A DNA stretch of 64,000 bases, from NCBI GenBank assembly GCA_001599915.1, contig BCIG01000030.1, forward strand, positions 124,001-188,000. Direction: 5' to 3'. Shown piece by piece: positions 32,017 to 43,750 of the stretch. The stretch is from Symbiotaphrina buchneri. Lineage: Eukaryota; Ascomycota; Symbiotaphrinales; Symbiotaphrinaceae. A program made the position numbers and the translations under genes. How positions within the stretch are numbered: the first letter of the stretch is position 1; the number at the start of each line of letters is the position of its first letter. A model generated the notes under the pieces. The model was not told the origin of the DNA and searched no databases. It saw only the letters and a program-made list of their open reading frames with translations.

Positions 32017-32626
32017 ATGAAGGTACAGCACCCGCTATCATTCGCAATCATCTGCCCGTGGCCGTGTGCTGACCAATTAGATCCTCGAGACCTCATCCGC
32101 CGTTCTCACCAACTACGAGGTGCTAATGCACCTCCAAGAGATGCGAGAGCGGTACGATCGAGAAGGCTCATCCTCTACCTCCGGGGACAAGAAGCGCGGG
32201 GGCAAAAAACCAGCTCTGAAGAGCGGCAACCTCGAGACCGTAATGAAAGAGCTCCTCGACTACCTCACCACATACCCCAGCCCCGTGCGGCCCCTCGCAT
32301 CCGACAAAGGCGCCGCCAACGGGGAGCAGCAGAAGAGCGCGTATACACCAGAGAGCATATCGACGCTGCACGCGAAGCTGGCGCCGTATGGGCTCAGCAA
32401 GGCGGAGGAGCTGATGATTTTTAACTTGAGGCCGAATAATATCAGTGTGCTGGATACGATTGTGGAGGAGATGGATGAGAGGTTGACCGAGGCCCAGCAG
32501 AATGAGATTTTGGAGCTGATTGCGGAGGTGTTGGGACGGGAGGAGGAGGGTGAGGAGAGAGGTGAGGATGATGAGGGCGTTGTAGAGGCGGGTGAGCAGG
32601 GGAGTGGGGATGAGATGGTGGAGTAA
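32017..32626 (+). CDS. RPC17: RNA polymerase III subunit Rpc17 (CGRP-RCP/Rpb4 family)
   Basis: Two exons, 32017..32022 and 32081..32626, give 183 residues. The first coding exon is just ATGAAG. After the 58-nt intron the protein reads ILETSSAVLTNYEVLMHLQE, so the start MKILE matches the family, which normally begins MK-I/V-L-E. Further landmarks are ETVMKELLDYLTTYP, LSKAEELMIFNLRP and NNISVLDTIVEEMDERLTEA. This is the HRDC-like fold that pairs with Rpc25 to form the Pol III stalk and contact TFIIIB. The tail is acidic and Gly-rich. An annotation that skips the six-base exon would start at an internal Met and lose the first helix. Confidence 0.88.
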
Positions 32627-33007
32627 AGAGGGACGGTTGTTGGGATCTTGAACAAAGAGATGGCCGAACGGGCTTTCTGGATTCTCAAGAGGGACTTGAG
32701 GCTGCGCCAACCCATCACCTTGCCTACGCAGTCAAAGACATAGGCAAGAAGTAGATGAGGACCAATCCGTGGCCGGCACTGAGCGAGCAGCATGTCGCCC
32801 ATGAAGGGACGAGCAGGCGACAGACTACGAACTACACAGCTCGTACAGACGAGCACAGGGCGCGCTGAGGTATAATCCAGATATTGGACTAAAGAGACTT
32901 GCTACATCGAGATGGACAACTTTCACGCCCTATATTGAGGCCGATGAAGTATTAACCTTCGATAGATTGCCTCAGTATGCTAGGAGATTGCCGCAGTATG
33001 CTAGAGA
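32627..33007. other. Convergent intergenic region
   Basis: 381 bp between two stop codons. Near 32970-33005 a short direct repeat (AGTATGCTAGGAGA / AGTATGCTAGAGAC) is visible. No gene is seen. Confidence 0.55.
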
Positions 33008-34270
33008 CTAGATAGAAGAAATTGCAAGTGAACAACATCCCCCATAATGTAACCATCTCTTATTAACAACCATTCGCTCCGGCTGCTTAGATTCCCCCAG
33101 TGTCCGTTCACGCCAGTACCAGTACTGCCACTGGTCCGCAATGCCGTCTCCCTCTCGTGCTGTCCTCAGAGGCTTCCGGGCACTTGGGACACGAGCCGGT
33201 GCCTCTTCATCCGTCTTCTTTTCGGCAGCCTGTGCCTTTAGCAGACGCCTGACTTCGAGTCTGCGTTCGAGATCGCGCTGGTTAAGCAAGACGGGCTCTT
33301 TTGGGTGCGTCCACAGGCGATGCTTGTAGTAATTCCACAGGGCCGTCTGTCCGAGGATGGTGAAGAGGGATTCCGGCGTCAGTTCCAGACCGTCTTTGCG
33401 CGGCATGCCGAACTGCATCACCAGGTCGGCATAGACGGCATAGGGCACTCTTGCTGCGAAGTCCACCAAGCTCGTGCATACTCTGATCCAAAAGACGACC
33501 CTCCAGGGATCCATGGTGCCTTCATGCTGGCGGAACTCGATCGTGCGTTCGCGCCCCGGTTGCGCGCATTTCCTGGAGAGATTGACGAAGTTGTATGCAT
33601 AGTTGCGGTCCAGCTTGGGATTCATGATGCCGTAAAGTGTCTCGGCGTGTTCCATTCCCTCGAGATAGTTGACGATTTCCATGGGCGTGTGGATGGCTGG
33701 GATCTCACTGAGGGCGTGCTTCGGTGGTTTGGCGAATTGACTGTTGAGACGATGGGGCGGATGCAGGGCGTGAATAAGATTCTGGAAGACGGTCACAAAG
33801 CCCATGAAGGTCTTCAGAGTACGTACTGAGAATCCAGCACTGCCGTTTCCAACGTGGACGTGCATTCCGCAAGAAGGGTTGTCTTGTTGTATCTCGAACT
33901 TATCGTTCAGAAACGTGATGATCTGAAAGACCTCACGAAGGGCCTGGTCGTTGTCGGATCTTAAGATTGGTGACTGGAGCTCGACCGGAGCGTACGCAAC
34001 CTCCTTCAGATGGTGGTCAATGCCCTCGAGAGAGGGAAGTGGTTTGATGGTCTCGTCGTCCTCGACCATCCAGCAGGCATAGACTTCACCTTCTTTGCTG
34101 CTCATCCGGAAGCCTGCTTCCTTCAAGGTCGAAGTAACCAATGCCCTAACTCTTTGCTCATGTAGTTCTTTGGCAGAAATTCCCGTCTGTCTTCTGTGTT
34201 CTCGAGGGTTGTACTTGACGAGAAACTCCAACTCGACCCCGAAAGTGAGTCGGAGATCTTCGGCCGTCAT
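33008..34270 (-). CDS. Putative amidoligase (glutamine-synthetase-like fold)
   Basis: A single exon of 420 residues. The amidoligase_2 pattern is clear: FGVELEFLV near the start (acidic metal ligands), CGMHVHVGNG (about residue 135) and RTIEFRQHEGTMDPWRVVFW (about residues 240-260), the catalytic core shared with the carboxylate-amine ligase superfamily. Such enzymes are predicted to form amide or peptide bonds using ATP, with substrates unknown in fungi. There is no signal peptide and no membrane segment. In bacteria these genes often sit beside gamma-glutamyl cyclotransferase-like partners, but no such partner lies here. The C-terminal 100 residues are basic and less conserved in look. Confidence 0.85.
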   Translation of the reverse strand: MTAEDLRLTFGVELEFLVKYNPREHRRQTGISAKELHEQRVRALVTSTLKEAGFRMSSKEGEVYACWMVEDDETIKPLPSLEGIDHHLKEVAYAPVELQSPILRSDNDQALREVFQIITFLNDKFEIQQDNPSCGMHVHVGNGSAGFSVRTLKTFMGFVTVFQNLIHALHPPHRLNSQFAKPPKHALSEIPAIHTPMEIVNYLEGMEHAETLYGIMNPKLDRNYAYNFVNLSRKCAQPGRERTIEFRQHEGTMDPWRVVFWIRVCTSLVDFAARVPYAVYADLVMQFGMPRKDGLELTPESLFTILGQTALWNYYKHRLWTHPKEPVLLNQRDLERRLEVRRLLKAQAAEKKTDEEAPARVPSARKPLRTAREGDGIADQWQYWYWRERTLGESKQPERMVVNKRWLHYGGCCSLAISSI

Positions 34271-35501
34271 GTCTTCGAGCTTACGGCGCTACTATTGCGG
34301 GTATTAGCGAACTTGATCCAGTTATATTCGATTCTGTCTTTCCTTAACCTGTTTTGCAAGTTCATAGCTGTTAGAGATGGGCGGTGGGTTCCATGTTTCA
34401 TGGAGTTGAGACTGTGTGCTGCTTAAGAGTCTTTGAAGAAGGGCCAGGACAAAGAAGAGAGTGATGGCTTTCATGAATGAATGAACGAAAGACTTGCGAC
34501 AATAAGAAAGAAAAGAGGTATCACTCGAAACCTTGCTTCATCTGTCCAGTAGAATAAACTCTTGACACTATTCCAAGTGTGCTGGCCCAGGGAGTGAATG
34601 GCTATTTATCCTTCATCGATCACAACGAAGGGCGGGAATCGTTTTCAGGCAAATCGCCCAAATGAGACAGCGAGTTTAAAGATATCATTATATATCGATC
34701 CAGTGCAACCGGCTTATAAATTCTGAATAGCTGAATGAAGAATTGGAGAGAAAATATTACGACACGTTGGACAACATAGCAAGACAGACAGTGATGCAGC
34801 GTAAGACCATGACTCTTGAGAAACATCTTTGTTGAACATGAAATAAAAGGACGAGAATCCTTATACAGGGAGAATGCTTCGATAGATTATAACAGAACAG
34901 ATAATGGTAAAGCTTCCTAGATGTAGAGCTTTTGGGAAGAAGAGCTAATATAAACGTGGGTTGGGGGTGGGACGTTGGCACAGCGTTGTTATTCAAAATC
35001 CCGAATCTGTTCAACCCAGGAACAAATTTAATTTTCTCCATAGTCGCAAAAGATAAATAGGTTCTACGACACCACACCTATTCAGCTATATCTTATTGAA
35101 TATAAGAGCACTCTCCCATTACCTGTCCAGTTATAATCGTGCCTTACTCCTCAATCCTTAAGAACGGGCGGCCACACAAGCCAAGACGATCACTGTGGCT
35201 GTTTGATTGTTTTGATTGTTTGGACTATTTGCGTTGTTTGGTAATTGACGTTGTTAAAAATCACGTGCATACGTAGTAGTGTAGCTCCCGACGACTACAA
35301 CACAAAATCTAGTGAATTGGCGATATCGCGACAACGAGCCCTACATTCACTGGCAGTGAATTGACGCATTGTTATGGTTAGTATATAGGGTATAAAGGTA
35401 GGCGCTTCTGCACTCACCACAACTCCTTCCTCCTTCCCTTTACATCTCCTCTGCACGCAGCTTTCGTCTTCTGTCCCAATTTCCAGCAGTTAACCGCAAA
35501 T
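34271..35501. other. AT-rich 1.2-kb intergenic region
   Basis: It lies between two divergent starts. The part 34620-35150 is noticeably more AT-rich than its surroundings. Near 35320-35361 there are two palindromic words, GCGATATCGC (35320-35329) and ATTCACTGGCAGTGAAT (35345-35361). A pyrimidine-rich stretch (35420-35470) precedes the next start. Nothing here adds up to a transposon. Confidence 0.5.
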
Positions 35502-37890
35502 ATGACATCCAGGTTTGCGATTTGCCGGCCAGGGCCAATCACGCGCTCGCAGACGCTCGCTCTTTCCTTTTCCGACGACGACGAGCCAGTCGCAACGAGG
35601 GCTCGGATCGCAACGAGGTCGACCACTCGCAATCGAGGTCGAGGTGGGATCACTCGACCCACAACAACAGGTATAAATTCCGCGTCTTCCCCTTTTCCCT
35701 CCTTCTTCTCTTTTGTTTCCCAGGCTCACGACGACGACAGAACGGACAGCAACCTCCCAAGCTCCCGTCACAAGACCAGTCACCATGACTGGCAACATGG
35801 CACCAACCCGGCGTGTTACACGTCGTACGCAGAACGCCTCGCCCCTGAGATCGTTGGAAGATCTCCCAAAGACTCGTCGCCGCCGCGTGACGAAGAAAGA
35901 CGCCGCCGCCGCCGCCGCCAACAACAACGACAACGACAAGAGCACAGCTCTCCCTGGGTCGTCGTCTTCTGTCCCTCCTTCTTCAGCAGCAGAGGCTGCT
36001 TCTCTTGTCCCTCTCCCTCCTTCGTCTCCTGTCGTGCCGCCTGCTTCGTCTCCGGTGCCGCCGCCTCGTTCTTCCCCGGTCGTGCCGCCACCTTCTTCCC
36101 CGGTGCCGTCGCATGCTCCTGCTTCCAAGGAAGCATCCCTCAAGAGACCGTTCGCCGACGAAGACGAGCCTGAACGGCCAAGCAAGCGCGTCCAGCGCGA
36201 AGAGCCGGACCAGCCATCAACGCCGGTGACGGCCACTCACTCTGTTGCTTTTCAGCGGCAGAGTGGGTGGTCGTTCACCAAAATCTTGACCTCGACCGTT
36301 AAGAAGGTCGGCAAACTTCTTCCCGGGTCGCTCGCGGGCCGCACCAGTTCCCCGGCCACCGAGGCGTTGGTTACGCCAACAAAACGCGTGGAGCAGAAGC
36401 CTCCTTCTCCTGTGTATGCTCCAAGCTTCTTTTCCATCCGTTGACTCTGCTAATTCGTGTTTAGCCTTCCTCCTGTGGTCGCTCCGGCGGCTGTTCAACC
36501 CCCCCGGGTGGAGTTCTACTCCAACGCTGGGACGCGTCAGGTGCCTTCGGGCAGCCTGATGCCCCAAAGGGCAAGGCGGGCGGTGCCAATGTCCGCGCCA
36601 GCAAAGATCGCCGCGGGTCGGACCCGCTACAACGAGGAGGAGATCGACCAGATGAGGGTCATCCCCTCAAACTCTCTGGGGAAACGGGGCTACGGCCTGT
36701 GCGAGGAGGTGTTCGGGTTCGAAGATGAGCCCTTCGATTTGCCTGACCCCAAGAGGGTCAAAGTGGAGGAGACCATCAAGAGGATCAAGGAGGAGGATGA
36801 GGAGTTGCGCCGTCGGGCGCTCGAAAGACTTCACGAAGAGAAGTCTAAATCGGTCAAGGCGTTCGACAAGCGACGTCTTTTGAAGCAATCGGAGCATCGA
36901 CGACTGATGCAGAGCCCGGCAAAGATCGGCGCTCTTTCTCAAAATGTCTCCCCAATTGCGGAAGACCAAGACGAGTCCCCGGTGATGCGGCGCCAACAGC
37001 AAACCGCAATTCCAAATCCGGTCCCTCCCCCCGGATCTTTCTTCATCAACGGCAAGTTGATCTCGCTCTATGGCGACAGCAGCGACGACGAGGACGACGA
37101 CGACGACGAGGCGCCGCCATCAAGTGCGGTCAAGCCAACCACTCCCGTTGCGCCTACGAGCGTTGTTTCTCCGGGCTCTGTCATGCTTAACGGCAAGCTC
37201 GTGAAGATTTGGGACGACAGCGACGCAGATGAGGAAATCATTTCCCCTGCAACAGTTGCACCAACCTTTCCTCCGCCCACATCAACTCCCTCGACTTCTG
37301 CACTCTTTTCAGCAGAGTCTCAACAGTTTGCGAATAAGTCGACATTTGTCGCAGCAACTGTCCCAGCAGAGCCATCGCAGCCTGCGAATAAGTCGACTTC
37401 GGTCGCAGCAGCTGTATCATCCGAGCCTGCTATTTCACACCAACCTGCCGACATCTCGACTATGCGAGATGCACCGCCTCTCAGCCCCGCCACACCACCG
37501 AACGTCACCACCATCCAGAGTGATCCAGCCGCGTCGCCAGTTGACATCCTGCCCGGCGCCTGGGAACAAGCCCAACTCATTTGGGAACTCTGCGACAGAT
37601 TGGTCAACGATGAACCCCTTCTGGGTATCTCAGTTGGCGATCTCAAGGTGATGTGGGAAGCGGAGCAATTGCTCATCCAGCGTGTTGAAGGTACGACACC
37701 TGTTGAAGACCCATTTTCTGTCTCAATGGGCGACCTCAATGCGATGTGGGAAGCCGAGCAGGCCCTTGTTCAGCGTGTGGAACGTACGACGTCTGTTGAA
37801 GGCACGAATTCCGTCTCAATGGAAGAGCTCGACGCGATGTGGGAAGCCGAACAGGCCCTGATTCAGCGTGTTGAAGGCGCGTCAGCATGA
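35502..37890 (+). CDS. Disordered protein of unknown function with C-terminal tandem repeats
   Basis: Three exons, 35502..35670, 35741..36413 and 36465..37890, give 755 residues in frame. The obvious acceptor at 35722 would hit a stop, while the downstream one at 35740 keeps the frame. The N-terminal third is basic with Ala and Pro runs (VTKKDAAAAAANNND, many SSPVPP). A basic/charged helix lies near residues 360-440 (KRIKEEDEELRRRALERLHE). Two related blocks, FINGKLISLYGDSSDDED and VMLNGKLVKIWDDSDADEE, look like an internal duplication. The end carries a three-fold repeat of about 35 residues with the core LNAMWEAEQALVQRVE. I do not recognise the family. Composition suggests a nuclear scaffold or chromatin-associated protein, which is inference only. 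Translation could alternatively begin at an ATG in exon 2. Confidence 0.68.
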
Positions 37891-38029
37891 GTTACGAGGT
37901 TGTTCACTGGCGTTCTGTTGGAGTCTGGGTTGTTCTCAAGCAAGCCCTTATCCAGCGTGTTGAAGGCGCGTCGGCATGAGCTATGATGGTGTTCACTGAC
38001 GTTTTGTTGGAGTATGGGTGGTTTTCAAG
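37852..38029. repeat. 89-bp tandem duplication straddling a stop codon
   Basis: Copy 1 (37852-37940) holds the last 12 codons and the stop of the 755-residue gene plus about 50 bp of its 3' flank. Copy 2 (37941-38029) repeats the same coding tail (QALIQRVEGASA and stop) and flank outside the reading frame. The copies differ at about ten positions. Confidence 0.88.
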
Positions 38030-38974
38030 TTCTTTGTTTTGTTGATGCACAGCTGGAATTCTTTTGTGTTTGGTGGAGTTCTCTGGTGCTTTTTACCTTG
38101 TCTGTTCTCTGCAAGCTGTGTCAATCAGCATCTTCTTTTCACCGGAGATCATTCTTCGCGGTGACTCTGGATGGCCTTTCCTTCTGTGGAGTGTTGAATC
38201 CCCTTGGCCTTCGGGTCGAGGGTGAGACTGCTCCACAGGAGATGTGGCTGTTCGGGGTCGTGTGGGTTGAGCCTTAACTCCCTCGGGTCTTCGGACCTGA
38301 GGTGAGACTGCTCCCCACAGCCGTGGGTTTGGTTGGAAGGTGTCAGATGCTCGACAAGCTGCATATGAGGGACGGTCTGAGGAAGGCACGCCTGGAACCT
38401 TTTTAGAAGGCAGGCATCGTTAGTTTACTTGGCCCGGCGCGGTCTTGTTTCGAGGCAGAAGACCTCTTGTTTTCATGATAGCAATCACGCCCTGCGAAGC
38501 AGAAGGCAGTTTCAGACGTTGCAAAATGGTTCAGAGAAACTCTATGCATTGTTCTAAAAGACATCCTATTAACATGTGAAAAGGTCATGGACAGTAGGAC
38601 ACGGCGATTACTATGGAGATCACGTGGCATCGGAGTCAGAAACGCCGCGGAAGGAAGTAGCAATGTGATCAGCCCGAAACCCTACCCATACCTCATCCCA
38701 CGCTGCCAGAGACAAAGTTGAGGAGGGCAATAGTTTCAAGAACACCGCCATCACCTCTGTAAGTCACGTGACATGCCACCCCAGCAGCAACCTACGCAAC
38801 GCCGAAAGGAAAAAAGGTTATGTACGCTTCCTCAGATCCATCTCGAATATGTAAATGGCCATAGAAACCTTCTCGGAAACCCGAGCAAGCACACCTGAAC
38901 ACCAAACCCGGGAATCTCTTGCTCTTCGCCGCACGCGTCAAAACAACAGAGTATGCAATGCCGTTCTTGTCGAT
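38030..38974. other. Convergent intergenic region
   Basis: 945 bp. It contains an imperfect direct repeat of roughly 75 bp (about 38200-38260 and 38275-38335, both with GGTGAGACTGCTCC). The rest, up to the 3' end of the Sds3-like gene, shows no gene or RNA. Confidence 0.5.
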
Positions 38975-40743
38975 TTACCTGCTGCGGATGCGCTTGCCTC
39001 CCTCAGTGGTCAGTCCGGCTCCGCTGGCAGTGCGCTTCATGACGACGCTGCCGCCCATGGAGCTGTTGTCGGCTGACCTGCTCATGGGCACGCTGTCAAT
39101 GTCGCCGAGACCGAGGCCCACAGCATTGCCGCCGGCCTCGCCGTAGGAGACGTCGCCGATGGCGCTGGCGCTGGCTATAGCGCCGTCTACATCAGCGCCG
39201 TCGAGGATGGTGCCGCTTTCGATCTCGCCGCGTTTGGGGAGGACTTCCTTGAGGATTGCTTCCTCGACAGCGCCATCGTGCAGGCGCGTCATGCGGATGA
39301 AGTCGACTTCGACGTCGTCAGGGCGAAGACCAGCCGCGGGAGGGACGGCTGGCATCTTTGCGGTGGATGTGGATGAGTGAGTGCTCATGAGCGAAGCGAA
39401 GAGGGCAGACGGTGGAAGGTAGACTTGCGCGGAAGTCCTAGGGAGACTAGGGAGGTTGCCGTTCTGAAGAGAGCTGAGAGCAACGTCACCAAGAAGACCT
39501 AGAGCAGATGTTTGCTGGCGTGTGGCCCCACGAGTAGCGTGATGGGATGCTGTGCGTTCCATCTCAGATGCAGCTGGTAAACGTTGTGATGGCGCAGGTG
39601 TTGATTCATCGTCCGCAGCAGCTTCCGATCCTCCATCATTGGGGGCATTCATGTCCGAAGCCTCAATCTCCGTATCAGTAGTCTCGACGCCGTTCGGATT
39701 TTGTTCCTGGGCTTTGACAGTTGCGAAGTAGTCGGCGGCTCTAGCAGCGGCGGTATGAAGGTGCACAGAAAGCTCTTTATCGGTAAACAGTTTATCAATG
39801 GTGTATGCAGGTTGGAGTGACTGCGTTCCGTCGGCACGAATTGTAGGAGATGCAGCGCCAGGAGCAGGAGATTCAAGATCACCCGAGTCGTCATGCTTGC
39901 GCTTACGCTTATTGCTATCGAATGCAGAAGTCAAATCGTCAAGGTCGGGTGCGCGATGGTGACGGAGATGACGAGTTTTGCGATTGCTTGTACCCCCAGG
40001 AGACGCTGGGTTGGTAATGCTGAATTGTGCCGGGTGCAGCAGCGCACTGTTATCCGCTAGGTCCAATTGTTCCTTTTCCCGCATGAGACGATTCTTCTTC
40101 TGTCCAATGGATTGAGCCAAACGCTCGTTGAGTGTACTAGCCAGTAGTTTGTGCTCTTCTTCGGCGACTTGGATTTTGAATCGATTTGTGGTGTAGAGTT
40201 CGTGAAGCGCACGTTCGTGTCGGGCCTGGGGAAAACTCAAGTCAATATTATAGTCCAACGCGAGTAATCATGCTGCAAGGTTTCCTTTTGCTCGCGACAT
40301 ACCTGTAGTTGGGCCAATGCTGCGTCTCGGGCTTCCACAGCGTTATTGACCTCCTCCACGAATTTCGCGTACCATTTGCCGGCCAACTCCAGCAAGCCCT
40401 TCTCCGGGCCTTTTTGCAAATTCCCCTGCTGATCTTTTCCTGCGCCCACAGACTCTAGGACCAATTCTGCAATATTCTCCGGCATATCATCAAGGGGCAT
40501 GTCGAGGTAAGGGTCGGCGCGCATGATGAGGTTCATGTCGACCTGCAGAGCTTGCAGCTGGTGACGGTAGTGGACATCCCGGTTGCGCCCAAACGTGCTG
40601 GTGAGATCAGCCAGCTTCTCAGCAAGGGCATTGCGTCTCTTGTCTCGTTTATTCGGCTGGGGAGCTGGTGATGGGGAGTGTGGGCCTTCGTTGCGGTTGG
40701 GCGGCATCGCGGGCGACACCTGATCTGAAGGAGAGTGCGCCAT
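38975..40743 (-). CDS. Sds3-like histone deacetylase complex subunit
   Basis: Two exons, complement(38975..40225, 40303..40743), give 563 residues. The Sds3-like region runs across the splice: RNALAEKLADLTSTFGRNRD, HYRHQLQALQVDMNLIMRAD, then QARHERALHELYTTNRFKIQ and VAEEEHKLLASTLNERLAQS. These form a long helical core typical of Sds3/BRMS1 proteins. The conserved QFSITNPASPGG follows, then a long disordered half ending in a basic GGKRIRSR. Sds3 family members scaffold Rpd3-type (Sin3) histone deacetylase complexes in the nucleus. The start is the first ATG in frame (40743). Confidence 0.85.
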
Positions 40744-41324
40744 CGTGAGGAGATGTTGCAGGGCGGCAGAATGCTTGGAGGCGCCTGTATCGTAGATTCT
40801 GAGGTGATACCGGCGCAATGGATTATGATGCCCACGGGATTATCAATAAACTCGAAGATCTCAAGCAATGGAGAAGCTTGACGTGGATGGTGAAGATTGC
40901 CCAGCTGCCCTCACCGAGGAGACTGTCAGTCGCGTCGGTGGAGGAAAATCGAAGGCAAAGATGGGAAGAGAGCGCAATCAGAGGACGTTATAGATTATAT
41001 CGGTGGGCGCCATTGTGGGAAGAAGTATATTGTGGCAGGTGATCAGATGTTGGAAGTATGAATAGGATGGAGGAATAGAAGGATTCACTGTTGCGGACCA
41101 TTGTGCCCATACGAATACTCGTCACCAATGGATCTCGCCCAAAGGGGAACCCAGACGACCGATTGCGTCGCTCACCGCTTTGATTGGCTTAGAGAGGGGA
41201 TGCTGAGGCGGTGAACCTCGGCAGAATATTCTGCCCAGCCAGCCAAAGTCAACTTTTCCGAAACAAGTCCGCTTTTGTGACAGCAGAGAGCCTGGGTGGC
41301 TGTTATCAGCTCATTGTTCGCATT
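40744..41324. promoter_or_regulatory. Divergent promoter region between the Sds3-like gene and SPB4
   Basis: 581 bp between two divergent ATGs. No specific factor site can be named and no other gene is visible. Confidence 0.45.
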
Positions 41325-43363
41325 ATGGCCGTGGAAGCGCCGCCAAAAAGATCCTCACGAGCATGGGATGCTCTGACACCAGCCCTGTTAGAATGGATTC
41401 TCGATGCTGTGGCGGCTTTGGGTTTCAAGGAAATGACGCCTGTCCAGGCCTCTACTATACCCCTCTTCACTGGGAATAAAGATGTTGTCGTAGAGGTGAG
41501 CAAATACCTCTCCTGTTTCGACCAAATCTAACATCATGGAAGGCAGTGACTGGTAGCGGGAAAACATTGGCGTTCTTAATACCCATTGTCGAGAAACTTT
41601 TGCGATTGGAGGAGCCGATAAAGAAGCATCATGTCGGGGCAATCATAGTATCTCCGACGAGGTAAGGCATCGAAGAACTAAGAGGAAGGAGTCTGCTCAC
41701 ATTATCATAGAGAGCTCGCCAGTCAAATACATGATGTACTCCTTAAACTCCTTGCCTTCCATCCACCATCAGCTGCCGCTCTCCGTCCTACGAACGAGGA
41801 AGAGACGATGTCAGATATCGAGACGCCAGTCGACGGAGCGTTGGAAGGGCTGAAAGTAGTACCACAGCTCCTACTAGGAGGCAATACATCTCCTGCCGAA
41901 GACCTGAAACAATTTCTGGCTCAATCACCGAACCTCCTTATTTCGACTCCAGGCCGACTCGTGGAACTGCTCGCCTCGCCGTATGTTCATGCCCCGCAAT
42001 CATCCTTTGAAGTACTGGTGCTCGACGAAGCGGACAGACTCCTCGATATGGGATTCAAAGATGACCTTCAAAAGATACTGGGTCGATTACCGAAGCAAAG
42101 AAGGACGGGTTTATTCAGTGCAAGTGTCAGTGAAGCAGTATACGAGATCGTTCGTGTAGGGTTACGGAACCCATACAAGATCGGTGTGAAAGTAAAACGT
42201 GGGATCGGTGCAGGAGACAAAACACCTGCCAGGTAATAGCATTCCTGAATTTGGACGACGATATCAGCTGACAACGGTACTACAGCCTTCGCATGACATA
42301 CCTCGAAACTCCACCCCTCCGTAAATTCCCCGCCGTCTTCTCCATCCTACGCAACCTCTCTCCTACACCTCAGAAAACCATTCTCTTCTTCTCTACCTGC
42401 GCTGCAGTCGACTATTTCCATCGCATCCTACCAGCCATACTTTCTCGCATTGATGGCCATCCTCTTACAAGTATCTCGCTGCATGGGAAGCAACCTGCCT
42501 CCGTCCGGACCAAGAACTTCACCGCCTTCACTACCTCCACGATACCTACCCTCCTTCTCACAACAGACGTGGCCGCTCGAGGCCTCGATATTCCTCAAGT
42601 CGACCTCGTCATCCAAATCGACCCTCCCACTGATCCCAAAGACTTTCTGCATCGCTGTGGCCGAGCAGGTCGAGCAGGCCGAAAAGGCTTGGCTGTGCTC
42701 TTCCTGCAACCCGGTAGAGAGATGGACTACGTGACGTTCCTGCAAGTGCGCAAGACGCCTGTAGAGCCATATCCCCTTGATCCCATCAGCGATGCGGAAG
42801 CTCAGCAGACGGTCTCCAAGCTTCAAAAAGAAGTCTTGAAAGATCGCATGCTTCATGAAAAGGGCACGCAGGCTTTCGTTAGCTGGGTCCGTAGCTATAG
42901 CAAGCACCAAGCGAGCAGCATTTTCCGCCTGGCGGATATCAACTGGACGGATCAGGCGAGAGCTTGGGGTCTGGTGCAATTGCCTAAAATTGCCGAGGCG
43001 AAGGAGTGGAAGGGAGGCAGAAACTTAGGTGTTGAGGTCGATTGGGAGGGCTATAAGTACAAGGATAAACAGAGAGAAAAGGCACGGTTGAAAGCGCTGG
43101 AGGATAAGCAAAGTGGCGGAGGTGTCGTAGAAGGTGCTCAGCATAAGAATAAGAAAAAGGAGAAGAGAGCGTGGGATGCGAACAAGGAGGTCAAAGAGAA
43201 GAGGGTGGTGAGAAGGGAGAAGAAGGCGAAGAAAAGAGAGGCGGAGAAATGGGAGAGCATGACTGAAGAAGAGAGAAAGAAACAGAAAGAACTGCAACGG
43301 CTGCTGAATGTGGTGAGGAATCAGCGAAAGGATGATGAAGAGGAGTTTCAAGGGTTTGATTGA
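41325..43363 (+). CDS. SPB4: DEAD-box ATP-dependent RNA helicase Spb4
   Basis: Four exons, 41325..41495, 41543..41661, 41711..42232 and 42286..43363, give 629 residues. All helicase motifs are readable: Q motif [14 protein letters not shown], motif I AVTGSGKT (completed by the first splice), Ia PTRELASQI (completed by the second), [36 protein letters not shown] and [15 protein letters not shown]. The Spb4-specific C-terminal part has [20 protein letters not shown] and a Lys/Arg/Glu-rich tail. Spb4 remodels 60S pre-ribosomes in the nucleolus (25S rRNA domain IV region). Length matches the family (about 610-640). Confidence 0.95.
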
Positions 43364-43750
43364 TTGTTCATGAAGGTCTTGTGGGCATATGACTGGATGG
43401 CGGGTGGGCGTTGCAAGGCAATCTGTTAGCATTTACCGGAGCAGGTCTTATACAGATCAAATTAGACACGCAAGTTTCACATGCAAGTCAATCATATGTA
43501 TGGAGACACCAGTCAGTCGGGAATCATCGAGTTCTATTATTTCACACGTTATGGAGACGGGCGACGGCTAAGTACTACCCTTCTTGCCTTGGCAGCAGGG
43601 CTTTCCTCCAGATCTGGATATCTTTCCCTCATAAGCGCCAGGCAGTTTTTCTCCGTAAAGAGCGAGTAGAACAAGCACTCCTTTGCTCCTCAATTTACAT
43701 GCTTTTGCCTGTCCATGCTACCGTCCATTCCTCCTCGGATTGCATCACAT
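43364..43750. other. Convergent intergenic region
   Basis: 387 bp between the ends of SPB4 and RPS0. I see nothing notable in it. Confidence 0.55.

Noticed and set aside
35320-35361. Two short palindromes as possible transposon ends
   Set aside because: No matching terminal repeat, target-site duplication or transposase sequence lies nearby.
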